From positions 1 to 18,354 of the forward strand of contig JAZSKI010000081.1 of NCBI GenBank assembly GCA_045534775.1: a DNA stretch of 18,354 nucleotides, in the 5' to 3' direction. The stretch comes from JAZOTK01 sp045534775. Lineage in GTDB: Bacteria; Bacillota; Clostridia; RUG12999. Of the stretch, positions 1 through 7,310 are shown piece after piece (position 1 is the first letter of the stretch; each line of letters begins with the position of its first letter). The notes under the pieces were generated by a model. That model searched no databases and was not told the DNA's origin. It was given only the letters and a program-made list of their open reading frames with translations. The translations under genes were made by a program, and so were the position numbers.

Positions 1-2252
1 TCGAAAGTTTTTTCGATTTGTTTGTATTCTACTGTAACTTTTTTTGGTTCTCCGCCTTTTACTCTTCGGTAAATTCTTATCAGCCGTTTCATTACATCCG
101 CATCTCTGCCAAAAGCAACTTCGCAATTTTTCAGCAACTCAAGTCCAAGCTTTTCAGCTTCCTCTTTTTTTTCGCATTTAAGCATTGAAAGTAACAGTCT
201 GCCGCTTTCATCAAAATATTCTTTACTTTCTTCACCGCAGACACTCTTTTGAAAATTCACAATCTCCTGCTGAAGCTCCAGACTGACGTCATATTGCTTC
301 ATATTATCGCTTTCGTCTTTAAGAATTTTCAGGTTTTTCAAAACATTTTCAGCCTTATCACCATAAAGCTTTTTCTCAAGCTCTACAGCTTCCCATCTGA
401 TTTTAAAATGCTTTTTCTCATATCTGCGGGAATAGATTAAATTTCTGTAAAGGGTTGTTGCGTATGTCGACAGTATCAAAAACCTTGTCTCATCCGAAAT
501 ATCTGCTATAGCTTCCATCCGATTTACCAGGCTTTCATAGACCTCTACGGCCTCTTCAATTTCATTGTTCTGTCCCAGCTCCACACCATATTTCAGATGC
601 GCAATTAAAACCTTTTCATCATTTTCGTCATGGAAATTCTTTGTTGCTTCCCAGGATTTCCTCGCCGCCTCGATAGCTTTCTTTTTCTCACCCAGCGCAC
701 CCAGAAACAGCGGACTCTGTCCTAAAAAATAGGCATATTCTTCCGTATCCTCTTTAAAACAGCTCCATACGGAATTAAAAATGTTTTCAGCATAAATCAC
801 TCTGCCTCTTTTTATAAACCCGATTAGTCTCTTCTGCAGGCTGTTTTTGTAAAAATCTTTGATATTTGATTTTTCTGCTGTTCCGTATACTGTATATAAG
901 TACAAATCCCTTTCCAAATCCATATTCTCTTCGCAATATTTTAAAGCCGCCGAAAGAGTATTTTTCTTTATAAGCTCAGGGCAACCGGCAAACAATACAT
1001 CCTTTACAGTCTGATGCAATGTATAATTCCCCTCGCCATCATCGGAAATAAATGAAAACTCTTTGATTTTTCCATATAAGGTATAGTTAAACCGCGAAAT
1101 TGAAGCCTCCGCAATCTCGTCTGTCCATATTCCGAGACAGGAAAGTCCGTACACTATATCCTTCTGTTCATTGCCCATATATCTCACGAAGCGTTCAATC
1201 AAGTCGTAAATATTATTACCAAAATCCGCCGCTACCGGTACGCCGCCCTCACGTACAATGGCATCGTACCTGTCTACGCATAAATCCAGGTATATAGGCG
1301 TTCCTTTGGTCATCTCAACTATGTATCTGACCAAGGCTTCGTCCTCTATACCCGCCGCCCGCAGGAAGCCGGAGCTGTCAATTTCCGATAATTCTCCCAA
1401 TAAATGCTGATTTAAAACGCTGCCCCAGTCCTCGTCAAACCTCTCCCATTTAAGCTGTTCCCGACCCGCTATAATCCACAGGGTATTGGAAACATTCTGA
1501 ATCAGACCGTATTCCCCTCTTATCCACATATCGCGAATCAACGGCTCGCCTACGTCCGACATTTCGTTTACAAGGTTTTCGTAGGTATCAAAAAATACCA
1601 CCAGCGGTTTGTCCAGATTATCTGTATTATCCGTCAAATCCATGGCAAAATAGAAGGGCAGTTTGTCATACAGCTCCTGAGGACCCATAGCTTCCAATTC
1701 CACTAAATCATTACTATGCCTGCTCAGCCTGTTTCTTATTAAGGCTATTCCTTTATCGGTATATGTCACCAGTTTAAATAAAATTCCTATACTGGGTATC
1801 TCCGACATGGCAGTTATTATCATTTCCAGAACAGGACTTTTACTGATAAGGCTTTTTATTTCGGGAGAATCCGCCGTTTCTCCGAGCTTCAGGGCATAAT
1901 GATAGCAGGCAAGGTCAAACATTGGAAAATTAAACCCGTATTCACCCTGCAGGGTGTTTTTCATAGCGTCAAGTACACTCTTGCATTCCTGTTTAAGCTT
2001 AAAATCCACAAACACGTATATAGGATTTTGTTCTTTCACTTTCAGTTCCTTTATAAGCTCCGCCAAAAGTGTGCTTTTTCCTATCCCGCCGATACCGTAA
2101 TAGGTCAGTACCCTGATTTCATCGCCGTCTCCGTTTTTACATTCGTCATATTTTTTATGAAAAACTGCTCTCGGCTCGTCCCTGTCGGTAAATATTCTGT
2201 TTGCACGCTTTTTATCATTAACATTTCTGCGGATTTTCTTAATGTTCCCCAT
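1..2252 (-). CDS. STAND-family NTPase (NB-ARC-like) with TPR-like C-terminal repeats, partial
   Basis: The frame is open from an ATG at 2252 to the left edge with no stop, giving at least 750 residues; the C-terminus lies outside the window. The start is set by AGAGGAG about 6 nt upstream. Visible motifs in order: a basic N-terminal stub of about 20 residues; FTDRDEP near residues 21-27; Walker A GIGGIGKST at 53-61; hydrophobic Walker B LVVFFDTYE at 217-225; WIIAGRE at 259-265, sensor-like; GTP-I-YL at 317-322, matching the GxP motif of NB-ARC proteins; and a winged-helix-like stretch ending in YTLHQTVKDVL, whose His413 sits where the MHD histidine is expected. From about residue 500 the protein is helical, charged and TPR-like (for example YFLGQSPLFLGALGEKKKAI). 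This order fits a STAND signalling ATPase: a nucleotide switch with a repeat-based sensor. No N-terminal effector domain is present. The Walker A to B distance (about 160 residues) is longer than in classical NB-ARC domains. The ligand and output are unknown; transcriptional regulation or phage defence are both possible. Confidence 0.82.
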   Translation of the reverse strand, partial: MGNIKKIRRNVNDKKRANRIFTDRDEPRAVFHKKYDECKNGDGDEIRVLTYYGIGGIGKSTLLAELIKELKVKEQNPIYVFVDFKLKQECKSVLDAMKNTLQGEYGFNFPMFDLACYHYALKLGETADSPEIKSLISKSPVLEMIITAMSEIPSIGILFKLVTYTDKGIALIRNRLSRHSNDLVELEAMGPQELYDKLPFYFAMDLTDNTDNLDKPLVVFFDTYENLVNEMSDVGEPLIRDMWIRGEYGLIQNVSNTLWIIAGREQLKWERFDEDWGSVLNQHLLGELSEIDSSGFLRAAGIEDEALVRYIVEMTKGTPIYLDLCVDRYDAIVREGGVPVAADFGNNIYDLIERFVRYMGNEQKDIVYGLSCLGIWTDEIAEASISRFNYTLYGKIKEFSFISDDGEGNYTLHQTVKDVLFAGCPELIKKNTLSAALKYCEENMDLERDLYLYTVYGTAEKSNIKDFYKNSLQKRLIGFIKRGRVIYAENIFNSVWSCFKEDTEEYAYFLGQSPLFLGALGEKKKAIEAARKSWEATKNFHDENDEKVLIAHLKYGVELGQNNEIEEAVEVYESLVNRMEAIADISDETRFLILSTYATTLYRNLIYSRRYEKKHFKIRWEAVELEKKLYGDKAENVLKNLKILKDESDNMKQYDVSLELQQEIVNFQKSVCGEESKEYFDESGRLLLSMLKCEKKEEAEKLGLELLKNCEVAFGRDADVMKRLIRIYRRVKGGEPKKVTVEYKQIEKTF

Positions 2253-2270
2253 ATTTATAACTCCTCTTGA

Positions 2271-3521
2271 TTATTCGTAGCTTTCTACATTTGTACCCGG
2301 AAAATAAAAGCCGAGAATTTCTGCCGCTGTTTTTCCTTCATCCCCCATAGCCTTAGCTCCCCATTGACTCATACCTATGCCGTGACCATAGCCTCTTCCC
2401 GTCAGGGTAAAGCTGTCACTTCCTGATACTATCGGAGATATTCCTTCCATATCTATCACATAAGACGATTTTTGTTCGGTGATTTTTCCGTCACCGCCTA
2501 TCACTTTATTACCTGCCGTCTGTTTTTTACCTTCACCGTCCAGGGCATAAATTTCACTTGTGCCGCCGCTTATGGTATAAAGCTGACTGCGAAGTCCCAA
2601 AAATGTTCTTGTTTTTTCTTTAGTCAATATAAAGCTTCCATCTGTTCCTGTGACTTCAAGCTCGATTATTCTTCCCGACTCGGAGGCTTCCTTTATTCTC
2701 ATATTCGTAACCTGCCCTACATCTCCGCCGTACTTTTTAATTCCTTCGGCAATCTCTGACGGAGTTACCTCCAAGGTCCAGGTAAGACTGCTTATTTCGT
2801 CAGTTTTCTCATAAGAGTCTTTCATCGTCACCAGATACGGTATACTGCCGCCCCAGACATTTTCCGCCCTTTCGGTATAACCGCCGTTACCTGCGGAATA
2901 AAAGGTTTTTGCCGCTTCACCGTTATATTTAACAATAAGCCCTGCTGTCTCATTTACTGCTCTGTTGGTATTTTCGTGCTCTGCCTCATAGCCGCCGTAA
3001 ACCTGGCAGTTGGTGGTAGCACAAAGCTCAAAGCCCAAATCGCTGTGTTTATCCTTAAGCGACGAAAAAACCATAGTTCGTGCCACTATCGCCTGTGCCT
3101 TAAGTGCTTCTGTATTCCACGACGGTGACATTTCTTTAGAAACTACGCCGTAGAGGTATTCCTCAATATCAACCTTATTTATTACATCAAAGGCTTCGCC
3201 GTTTTTTCTTATTACAGCTCCGCCGCGATATTTTTTTTCACCAATTTTCATAAGGTCGCCTTCCGATGTTATAAAAAGCTCCTCGCCCGAGGCAAGTATA
3301 TTTTCGCCTGTGGCATCATATATATTGATAACGCCTCCCTCTATCTTCGCCGTAACGGTTTCGCCGAGGACCGTTTCCCCCGTCCTAAGCCCGTCAACCG
3401 AGGACAAAGTAATCTCACTTTTAGCCGTTGAGCCGTAGAAAAGTCCTACCGTTACATCCTTTGCGTGTACACCGAAGGCAGTCATAAGAATTACTGCCAA
3501 AATCATTATTTTTATTTTCAT
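2271..3521 (-). CDS. SpoIID/LytB-domain cell-wall protein, exported
   Basis: A 416-residue exported protein of the SpoIID/LytB family, whose members are peptidoglycan lytic transglycosylases or amidase enhancers; SpoIID itself acts in forespore engulfment. A signal peptide is visible (MKIKIMILAVILMTAFGVHA, cleavage near 20). The core has EEYLYGVVSKEMSPSW, where Glu130 aligns with the catalytic Glu of SpoIID, then ALKAQAIVARTM, then ELCATTNCQVYGG with Cys167 and Cys172 where clostridial SpoIID binds zinc, then AGNGGYTERAENVWGG. The family-closing GRGYGHGIGMSQWGA is at 375-389. About 100 residues between core and closing motif are less conserved. I chose ATG at 3521 because GGTGAT sits 4 nt upstream; an in-frame GTG at 3530 overlaps that site and has none of its own. 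The gene is divergent from asd and lies 18 nt upstream of the STAND NTPase. Without spoIIQ or spoIIM nearby, a true sporulation role cannot be told from a vegetative LytB-like one. Confidence 0.9.
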   Translation of the reverse strand: MKIKIMILAVILMTAFGVHAKDVTVGLFYGSTAKSEITLSSVDGLRTGETVLGETVTAKIEGGVINIYDATGENILASGEELFITSEGDLMKIGEKKYRGGAVIRKNGEAFDVINKVDIEEYLYGVVSKEMSPSWNTEALKAQAIVARTMVFSSLKDKHSDLGFELCATTNCQVYGGYEAEHENTNRAVNETAGLIVKYNGEAAKTFYSAGNGGYTERAENVWGGSIPYLVTMKDSYEKTDEISSLTWTLEVTPSEIAEGIKKYGGDVGQVTNMRIKEASESGRIIELEVTGTDGSFILTKEKTRTFLGLRSQLYTISGGTSEIYALDGEGKKQTAGNKVIGGDGKITEQKSSYVIDMEGISPIVSGSDSFTLTGRGYGHGIGMSQWGAKAMGDEGKTAAEILGFYFPGTNVESYE

Positions 3522-3602
3522 TTTTATCACCCATACACTATTTTCGACAATATATACCCCTTTTCCTTTAAAAAATATGTTAAAATTATTTTACAAAAAT
3601 AT

Positions 3603-3631
3603 TTGACATTTGGAAAAATAACTGTTATAAT
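3603..3631 (+). promoter_or_regulatory. sigma-A promoter of the lysine/DAP operon
   Basis: TTGACA at 3603-3608 and TATAAT at 3626-3631, spaced 17 nt: a perfect match to the housekeeping consensus. Transcription should start near 3638, directly at the 5' strand of riboswitch helix P1. Such a strong promoter fits control exerted mainly downstream by the riboswitch. Confidence 0.9.
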
Positions 3632-3639
3632 ATATAAGA

Positions 3640-3805
3640 GATAGAGGTGCAGTTTTTATCAGTACCGCGTCACACGACTGCGGAGGTCGGTTTTTACGGG
3701 CGTGAGAAAGGGAAAATTGCCGAAATTGCAGAATTCCGCAATCTGCCGTTGGTTGTATAATTAACAGTTATACGATTGTCATCACTAAGGTGATGGAGAG
3801 CTATC
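3640..3805 (+). promoter_or_regulatory. lysine riboswitch (L-box) aptamer
   Basis: The conserved L-box blocks are present in order: AGAGGTGC (3643-3650), GAAAGGGAA (3706-3714), GCCGAA (3719-3724), and the 3' block with GTCATCAC, GGTGATG and GAGAGCTATC (to 3805). Supporting helices: P1 GATAG 3640-3644 with CTATC 3801-3805; GTATAA/TTATAC; CATCAC/GTGATG with loop TAAG; and GCAG/CTGC. In this class lysine binding stabilises P1 and lowers expression of the downstream genes. Here those are asd-dapA-dapB-ACT, which matches the ligand. The whole 3531-3876 gap is accounted for by the spoIID upstream region, this promoter and the riboswitch. Confidence 0.95.
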
Positions 3806-3849
3806 CGTGATTAAATATCGTTATCACGGCCGGTTCTTTCCGAACCGGC
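3805..3849 (+). terminator. riboswitch expression platform, two tandem hairpins
   Basis: Directly after the aptamer are CCGTGAT/ATCACGG (3805-3811 with 3823-3829) and a GC-rich stem GCCGGTTC/GAACCGGC (3829-3836 with 3842-3849, loop TTTCC). The first touches the 3' strand of P1, so folding of one could influence the other. The second looks like a terminator stem but is followed by TTATTAAATAT rather than a clean T-run. The asd ribosome binding site (ACGGAGGT, 3861-3868) lies 11 nt beyond it. Whether control is by termination or by initiation is therefore open. Confidence 0.6.
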
Positions 3850-3876
3850 TTATTAAATATACGGAGGTATGTAAAA

Positions 3877-4953
3877 ATGAAGAAATACAACGTAGGTATT
3901 GTTGGCGCAACAGGTATGGTGGGTCAGCGTTTTGTGACTCTTATGGAAAATCATCCGTGGTATACGGTAACAGCTCTTGCCGCAAGCAGTCGTTCTGCCG
4001 GTAAAGCATACAGCGATGCTGTAGGTCACAAATGGGCTATGAAAACTCCCATCCCCGAAGCTATGAAGGATATGGTAGTTATGGATGCAACAGCCGATAT
4101 AGAAAAAATTGCTTCTATGGTAGACTTTATTTTCTGCGCTGTTGATATGCCTAAGGATGAGATTAAAAAGCTTGAAGAAGCTTATGCAAAAGCAGAATGT
4201 CCCGTTGTTTCCAACAACAGCGCACACCGCGGTACAGACGATGTTCCTATGATAGTTCCCGAAATCAATCCCGAGCATACAGATGTTATTCCCTTCCAGA
4301 GAAAAAGACTCGGTACAAAACGCGGATTTATCGCAGTTAAATCCAACTGCTCCCTCCAGAGCTACGTTCCCGCTATTCATCCTTTGCTTGATTTGGGTGT
4401 AACAAAGGTGCTTTGCTGTACATATCAGGCAATTTCAGGTGCAGGTAAGACCTTTGAGACCTGGCCCGAAATGATTGATAATGTTATCCCCTACATTGGC
4501 GGCGAGGAAGAAAAATCAGAGAAAGAACCTCTTAAGCTGTGGGGTAAGGTTGAAAACGGTAAAATCGTAAACGCGACTTCTCCCGCCTTTACGGCGCAGT
4601 GTATCCGCGTACCCGTTTCAGATGGCCATCTGGCGGCGGTATTCGCTTCCTTTGACAAAAACGCTACAAAAGAAGAAATCATTGCCCGATGGAAAAATTA
4701 TGAGGGCGAGGCTCAGAGACTTCAGTTGCCTTCTGCTCCTAAACATTTCCTTCACTATTTTGAAGAAGATAACAGACCTCAGACAAATCTTGACAGAAAT
4801 CTCGAAAACGGTATGGCTGTATCAATCGGCAGATTGAGAGAAGATACTCAATACGATATTAAATTCGTATGCCTGTCTCACAACACCCTTCGCGGTGCCG
4901 CAGGCGGTGCAGTATTACTTGCCGAGCTCCTCTGTGCTAAAGGTTTAATATAA
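3877..4953 (+). CDS. asd: aspartate-semialdehyde dehydrogenase
   Basis: Reduces aspartyl-4-phosphate to aspartate-4-semialdehyde with NADPH, the second step of the aspartate pathway to lysine, DAP, threonine and methionine. The protein has 358 residues. Visible: the N-terminal NADP site GATGMVG at 10-16; SNCSLQ with catalytic Cys158; a long central segment QAISGAGKTFETWPEM followed by an acidic EEEKSEKEP loop, typical of the archaeal/fungal-type enzyme; and RVPVSDGH with catalytic His251. The SNCSLQ context and length (about 350) fit that branch rather than the classical bacterial type. ACGGAGGT lies 8 nt before the ATG. It is the first gene of a riboswitch-controlled operon, 13 nt ahead of dapA. 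Confidence 0.96.
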   Translation: MKKYNVGIVGATGMVGQRFVTLMENHPWYTVTALAASSRSAGKAYSDAVGHKWAMKTPIPEAMKDMVVMDATADIEKIASMVDFIFCAVDMPKDEIKKLEEAYAKAECPVVSNNSAHRGTDDVPMIVPEINPEHTDVIPFQRKRLGTKRGFIAVKSNCSLQSYVPAIHPLLDLGVTKVLCCTYQAISGAGKTFETWPEMIDNVIPYIGGEEEKSEKEPLKLWGKVENGKIVNATSPAFTAQCIRVPVSDGHLAAVFASFDKNATKEEIIARWKNYEGEAQRLQLPSAPKHFLHYFEEDNRPQTNLDRNLENGMAVSIGRLREDTQYDIKFVCLSHNTLRGAAGGAVLLAELLCAKGLI

Positions 4954-4966
4954 CAGGAGGGTTATT

Positions 4967-5854
4967 ATGAGTAAAAAAATCCCTTTTACAGGCTCTGCCG
5001 TTGCTATTGTAACTCCCTTTGACGAAAAGGGTATTGACTTTGCTACCTTTGCCGAATTTATAGAATTTCAGATTGCAAACAAGACCGATGCCATCGTAGT
5101 ATGCGGTACAACAGGCGAAGCCTCTACAATGACTGATGATGAACATATTGAAGCTATCCGTTTTGCCGTAAAACAGGTAAACGGCAGAATTCCCGTTGTT
5201 GCGGGAACAGGCAGTAACGATACCATCTATGCCACAAACCTGAGCATTGAGGCCGAAAAGGCAGGTGCCGATGCTCTGCTTCTGGTTACTCCCTATTATA
5301 ACAAAACCACTCAGGCAGGGCTTATTGCACATTTCACCCATACTGCCGATGCGGTAAATATACCTATAATTCTTTATAATGTGCCCGGCAGAACAGGTAT
5401 GTCAATGACTGTTGATACCTGCAAAGAGCTTTCAAAGCACAAAAACATCGTTGCTATCAAGGAAGCCAGCGGTGACGTAACCTTAGCGGCTAAAATAGCG
5501 GCCGCCTGCGGTGATGACCTGTACATTTATTCGGGCAATGACGATATGATAACACCTCTTTTATCACTTGGTGCAAAGGGTGTAATCTCCGTTCTTGCCA
5601 ATGTATGTCCCAAGGAAACTCACGATATTTGCAAAACCTTCTTTGACGGCAACGCCGAAGAAAGCAAAAATCTTCAACTTAAATATCTTGACCTTGTTAA
5701 TCTTCTGTTCTGCGAGGTTAATCCCATTCCCGTAAAAAAAGCTGTTGAGCTTATGGGGTATAAAAATATGGGTGTACGTTTGCCTCTTATTGAAATGTCA
5801 GCGAAAAACGCGGCACTTCTCAAGGAAGAAATGTCAAAGCTGGGCATAATTTAG
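4967..5854 (+). CDS. dapA: 4-hydroxy-tetrahydrodipicolinate synthase
   Basis: Condenses pyruvate with aspartate semialdehyde, the committed step to DAP and lysine. The protein is 295 residues, normal for this (beta/alpha)8 aldolase. Family residues are in place: GTTGEASTMTDDEH with Thr48 and Thr49; PYYNK with Tyr110/Tyr111; YNVPGRTG with Tyr137 and Arg142; and the Schiff-base lysine Lys165 in AIKEASGD. AGGAGGG precedes the ATG by 7 nt. It sits 13 nt after asd and 16 nt before dapB, so its product is handed to the next gene's enzyme. Feedback sensitivity to lysine cannot be judged from the sequence alone. Confidence 0.97.
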   Translation: MSKKIPFTGSAVAIVTPFDEKGIDFATFAEFIEFQIANKTDAIVVCGTTGEASTMTDDEHIEAIRFAVKQVNGRIPVVAGTGSNDTIYATNLSIEAEKAGADALLLVTPYYNKTTQAGLIAHFTHTADAVNIPIILYNVPGRTGMSMTVDTCKELSKHKNIVAIKEASGDVTLAAKIAAACGDDLYIYSGNDDMITPLLSLGAKGVISVLANVCPKETHDICKTFFDGNAEESKNLQLKYLDLVNLLFCEVNPIPVKKAVELMGYKNMGVRLPLIEMSAKNAALLKEEMSKLGII

Positions 5855-5870
5855 AAAGGACTAAAATCTA

Positions 5871-6635
5871 ATGACAAAGATAATTTTAAGCGGTTGTAAC
5901 GGAAAAATGGGTCAGGTTATCACAAGCCTTGCGGAAAAATCCGATGATGCCGAAATCGTATGCGGGTTTGATTTAACCGAAGGCTGTGGCTCCTACCCCG
6001 TATTTGCAAATCCCTTTGATTTTTCAGGTGAAGCAGATGTTATAATAGATTTTTCCCATCCCTCCGCCTTTGATAATTTAACAAAATTTGCATTTGAAAG
6101 AAAACTGCCGCTTGTTATGTGTACCACAGGGCTTTCCGCCGCACAGATGAACGTACTGCGTGGTCTTGCAGAGGAAATTCCCGTTTTCTTCTCGGCAAAT
6201 ATGTCTCTTGGCGTTAACCTTTTAATTGAGCTTGCTCAAAATGCCGCCAAGGTCCTTTACGGAAATTTTGATATAGAAATTATCGAACGCCACCATAATC
6301 AGAAGATTGACGCCCCCAGCGGAACGGCTCTTGCCATTGCCGATGCCTTAAATGAGGTTATTTCCGATGAGGCTGAATATGTCTATGACCGCCACGCCAA
6401 GCGCGCTAAACGTGGTGAGCGTGAAATTGGTATTCACGCTGTTCGCGGCGGTAATATCGTAGGTGACCACGAGGTTATTTTTGCAGGTCAGGACGAGATA
6501 ATCGAGCTTCGCCATCACGCATCCAGCAAGGAAATTTTTGCTGTAGGTGCTATTCGTGCGGCTCTGTTTATGAAGAATAAGCCTGCCGGGATGTATAGTA
6601 TGAAGGCTCTCGTTCAGGAAGTAACAGGATTATAA
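5871..6635 (+). CDS. dapB: 4-hydroxy-tetrahydrodipicolinate reductase
   Basis: Reduces the DapA product to tetrahydrodipicolinate with NAD(P)H. The protein is 254 residues. Visible: Rossmann loop GCNGKMG at 8-14; CTTGLS at 84-89; SANMSLGVN at 108-116; and the catalytic signature ERHHNQKIDAPSGTA with His141/His142 and Lys145. The N-terminal half is slightly short against the E. coli enzyme (about 273 residues), as is common in Clostridia. AAAGGA lies 11 nt before the ATG. Later DAP-branch genes (dapH, dapL, ddh or dapF) are not in this window. Confidence 0.96.
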   Translation: MTKIILSGCNGKMGQVITSLAEKSDDAEIVCGFDLTEGCGSYPVFANPFDFSGEADVIIDFSHPSAFDNLTKFAFERKLPLVMCTTGLSAAQMNVLRGLAEEIPVFFSANMSLGVNLLIELAQNAAKVLYGNFDIEIIERHHNQKIDAPSGTALAIADALNEVISDEAEYVYDRHAKRAKRGEREIGIHAVRGGNIVGDHEVIFAGQDEIIELRHHASSKEIFAVGAIRAALFMKNKPAGMYSMKALVQEVTGL

Positions 6636-6653
6636 TTTTGAAAGGGTGATTTA

Positions 6654-7124
6654 ATGAGTAAGGTTATAACACATTTGACGGTGACTGATGATATTTGTCT
6701 TATTAACCTGACCAATTTGCCGGCAGAAATCTCCGCTGCCGCCGATATTTTATCGGCAATAGCAGCCGCGGATATTAATGTGGATATGATAAACCAGACA
6801 CCTTTTGTGAAAAGCAGCAGTATTTCCTTCTCTTTTACCATACTAAAGGATGATTTGGCGGCAGCTATGACTGTCTTAGGCTCATTTAAAGCTAAGTTCC
6901 CAAAGCTTGCTTCGGAGATTATAACCGATAACACCAAGCTTTGCGTTTACGGCGAATATATGCCCGATAAATGCGGTATAGCCGCTGAATTTTTCAGTAT
7001 TTTCAAAAACAACGATATTGAAATTCGTCTTATTACCACCTCGGTAACGGATATTTCCGTACTCATTGCCGACCATAGTTCCGATGAGGCAATTAATATA
7101 ATCAAATCACATTACGGAATTTAA
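6654..7124 (+). CDS. stand-alone tandem ACT-domain protein, aspartokinase regulatory-tail-like
   Basis: A 156-residue soluble protein with two ACT-like halves. The first includes AAADINVDMINQTPF (38-51), close to the INVDMI element of aspartokinase ACT1. The second has GIAAEFFSIFKNNDIEIRLI (108-127) and TSVTDISVLIAD (129-140), like the ACT2 strand that ends aspartokinase. Size and order match the aspartokinase C-terminal regulatory region, or the beta subunit encoded inside Bacillus lysC, with no kinase domain. The canonical PDKPG turn of ACT1 is replaced by LPAEIS. AAAGGGTGAT precedes the ATG. It is the last gene of the lysine operon, 18 nt after dapB, with a terminator directly behind it. 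By inference it binds an amino acid, possibly lysine, and modulates an aspartokinase encoded elsewhere or an operon enzyme. Confidence 0.8.
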   Translation: MSKVITHLTVTDDICLINLTNLPAEISAAADILSAIAAADINVDMINQTPFVKSSSISFSFTILKDDLAAAMTVLGSFKAKFPKLASEIITDNTKLCVYGEYMPDKCGIAAEFFSIFKNNDIEIRLITTSVTDISVLIADHSSDEAINIIKSHYGI

Positions 7125-7134
7125 AATCCAACGG

Positions 7135-7171
7135 ACGGGAAAGCCCAAATCGTAGCTTTCCCGTTTTTTTT
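7135..7171 (+). terminator. intrinsic terminator of the lysine operon
   Basis: Ten-base-pair stem ACGGGAAAGC (7135-7144) with GCTTTCCCGT (7155-7164), followed by eight T residues to 7171. It ends the asd-dapA-dapB-ACT unit before the tyrS promoter. Confidence 0.93.
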
Positions 7172-7245
7172 GAGTTTTAATTCCGCATAACTCTTTATTT
7201 TACCAATTTGTGATTAAATTGTAATGATAAAAATAAAATTTATAC

Positions 7246-7274
7246 TTGAAAATATTATTTTTGTATGTTATAAT
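7246..7274 (+). promoter_or_regulatory. sigma-A promoter of tyrS
   Basis: TTGAAA (7246-7251) and TATAAT (7269-7274) with a 17-nt spacer, leaving a leader of only about 30 nt before the tyrS ATG. That is too short for a T-box or other riboswitch. Confidence 0.82.
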
Positions 7275-7310
7275 AAATATTGACAACTACATTACAAGGG
7301 AGAAATTGAC

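Noticed and set aside
1899..2270. Plus-strand open frame of 123 residues
   Set aside because: It lies antisense to the 5' end of the STAND NTPase, whose motifs are clear; the plus frame has no ribosome binding site and no recognisable domain.
3522..3530. GTG start extending the SpoIID/LytB gene by three residues
   Set aside because: The GTG lies in the GGTGAT that serves the ATG at 3521, and has no site of its own.
3853..4380. Minus-strand open frame of 175 residues inside asd
   Set aside because: A shadow of asd: rich in Cys, His and Asn, no motif, and no ribosome binding site; asd itself has full catalytic motifs.
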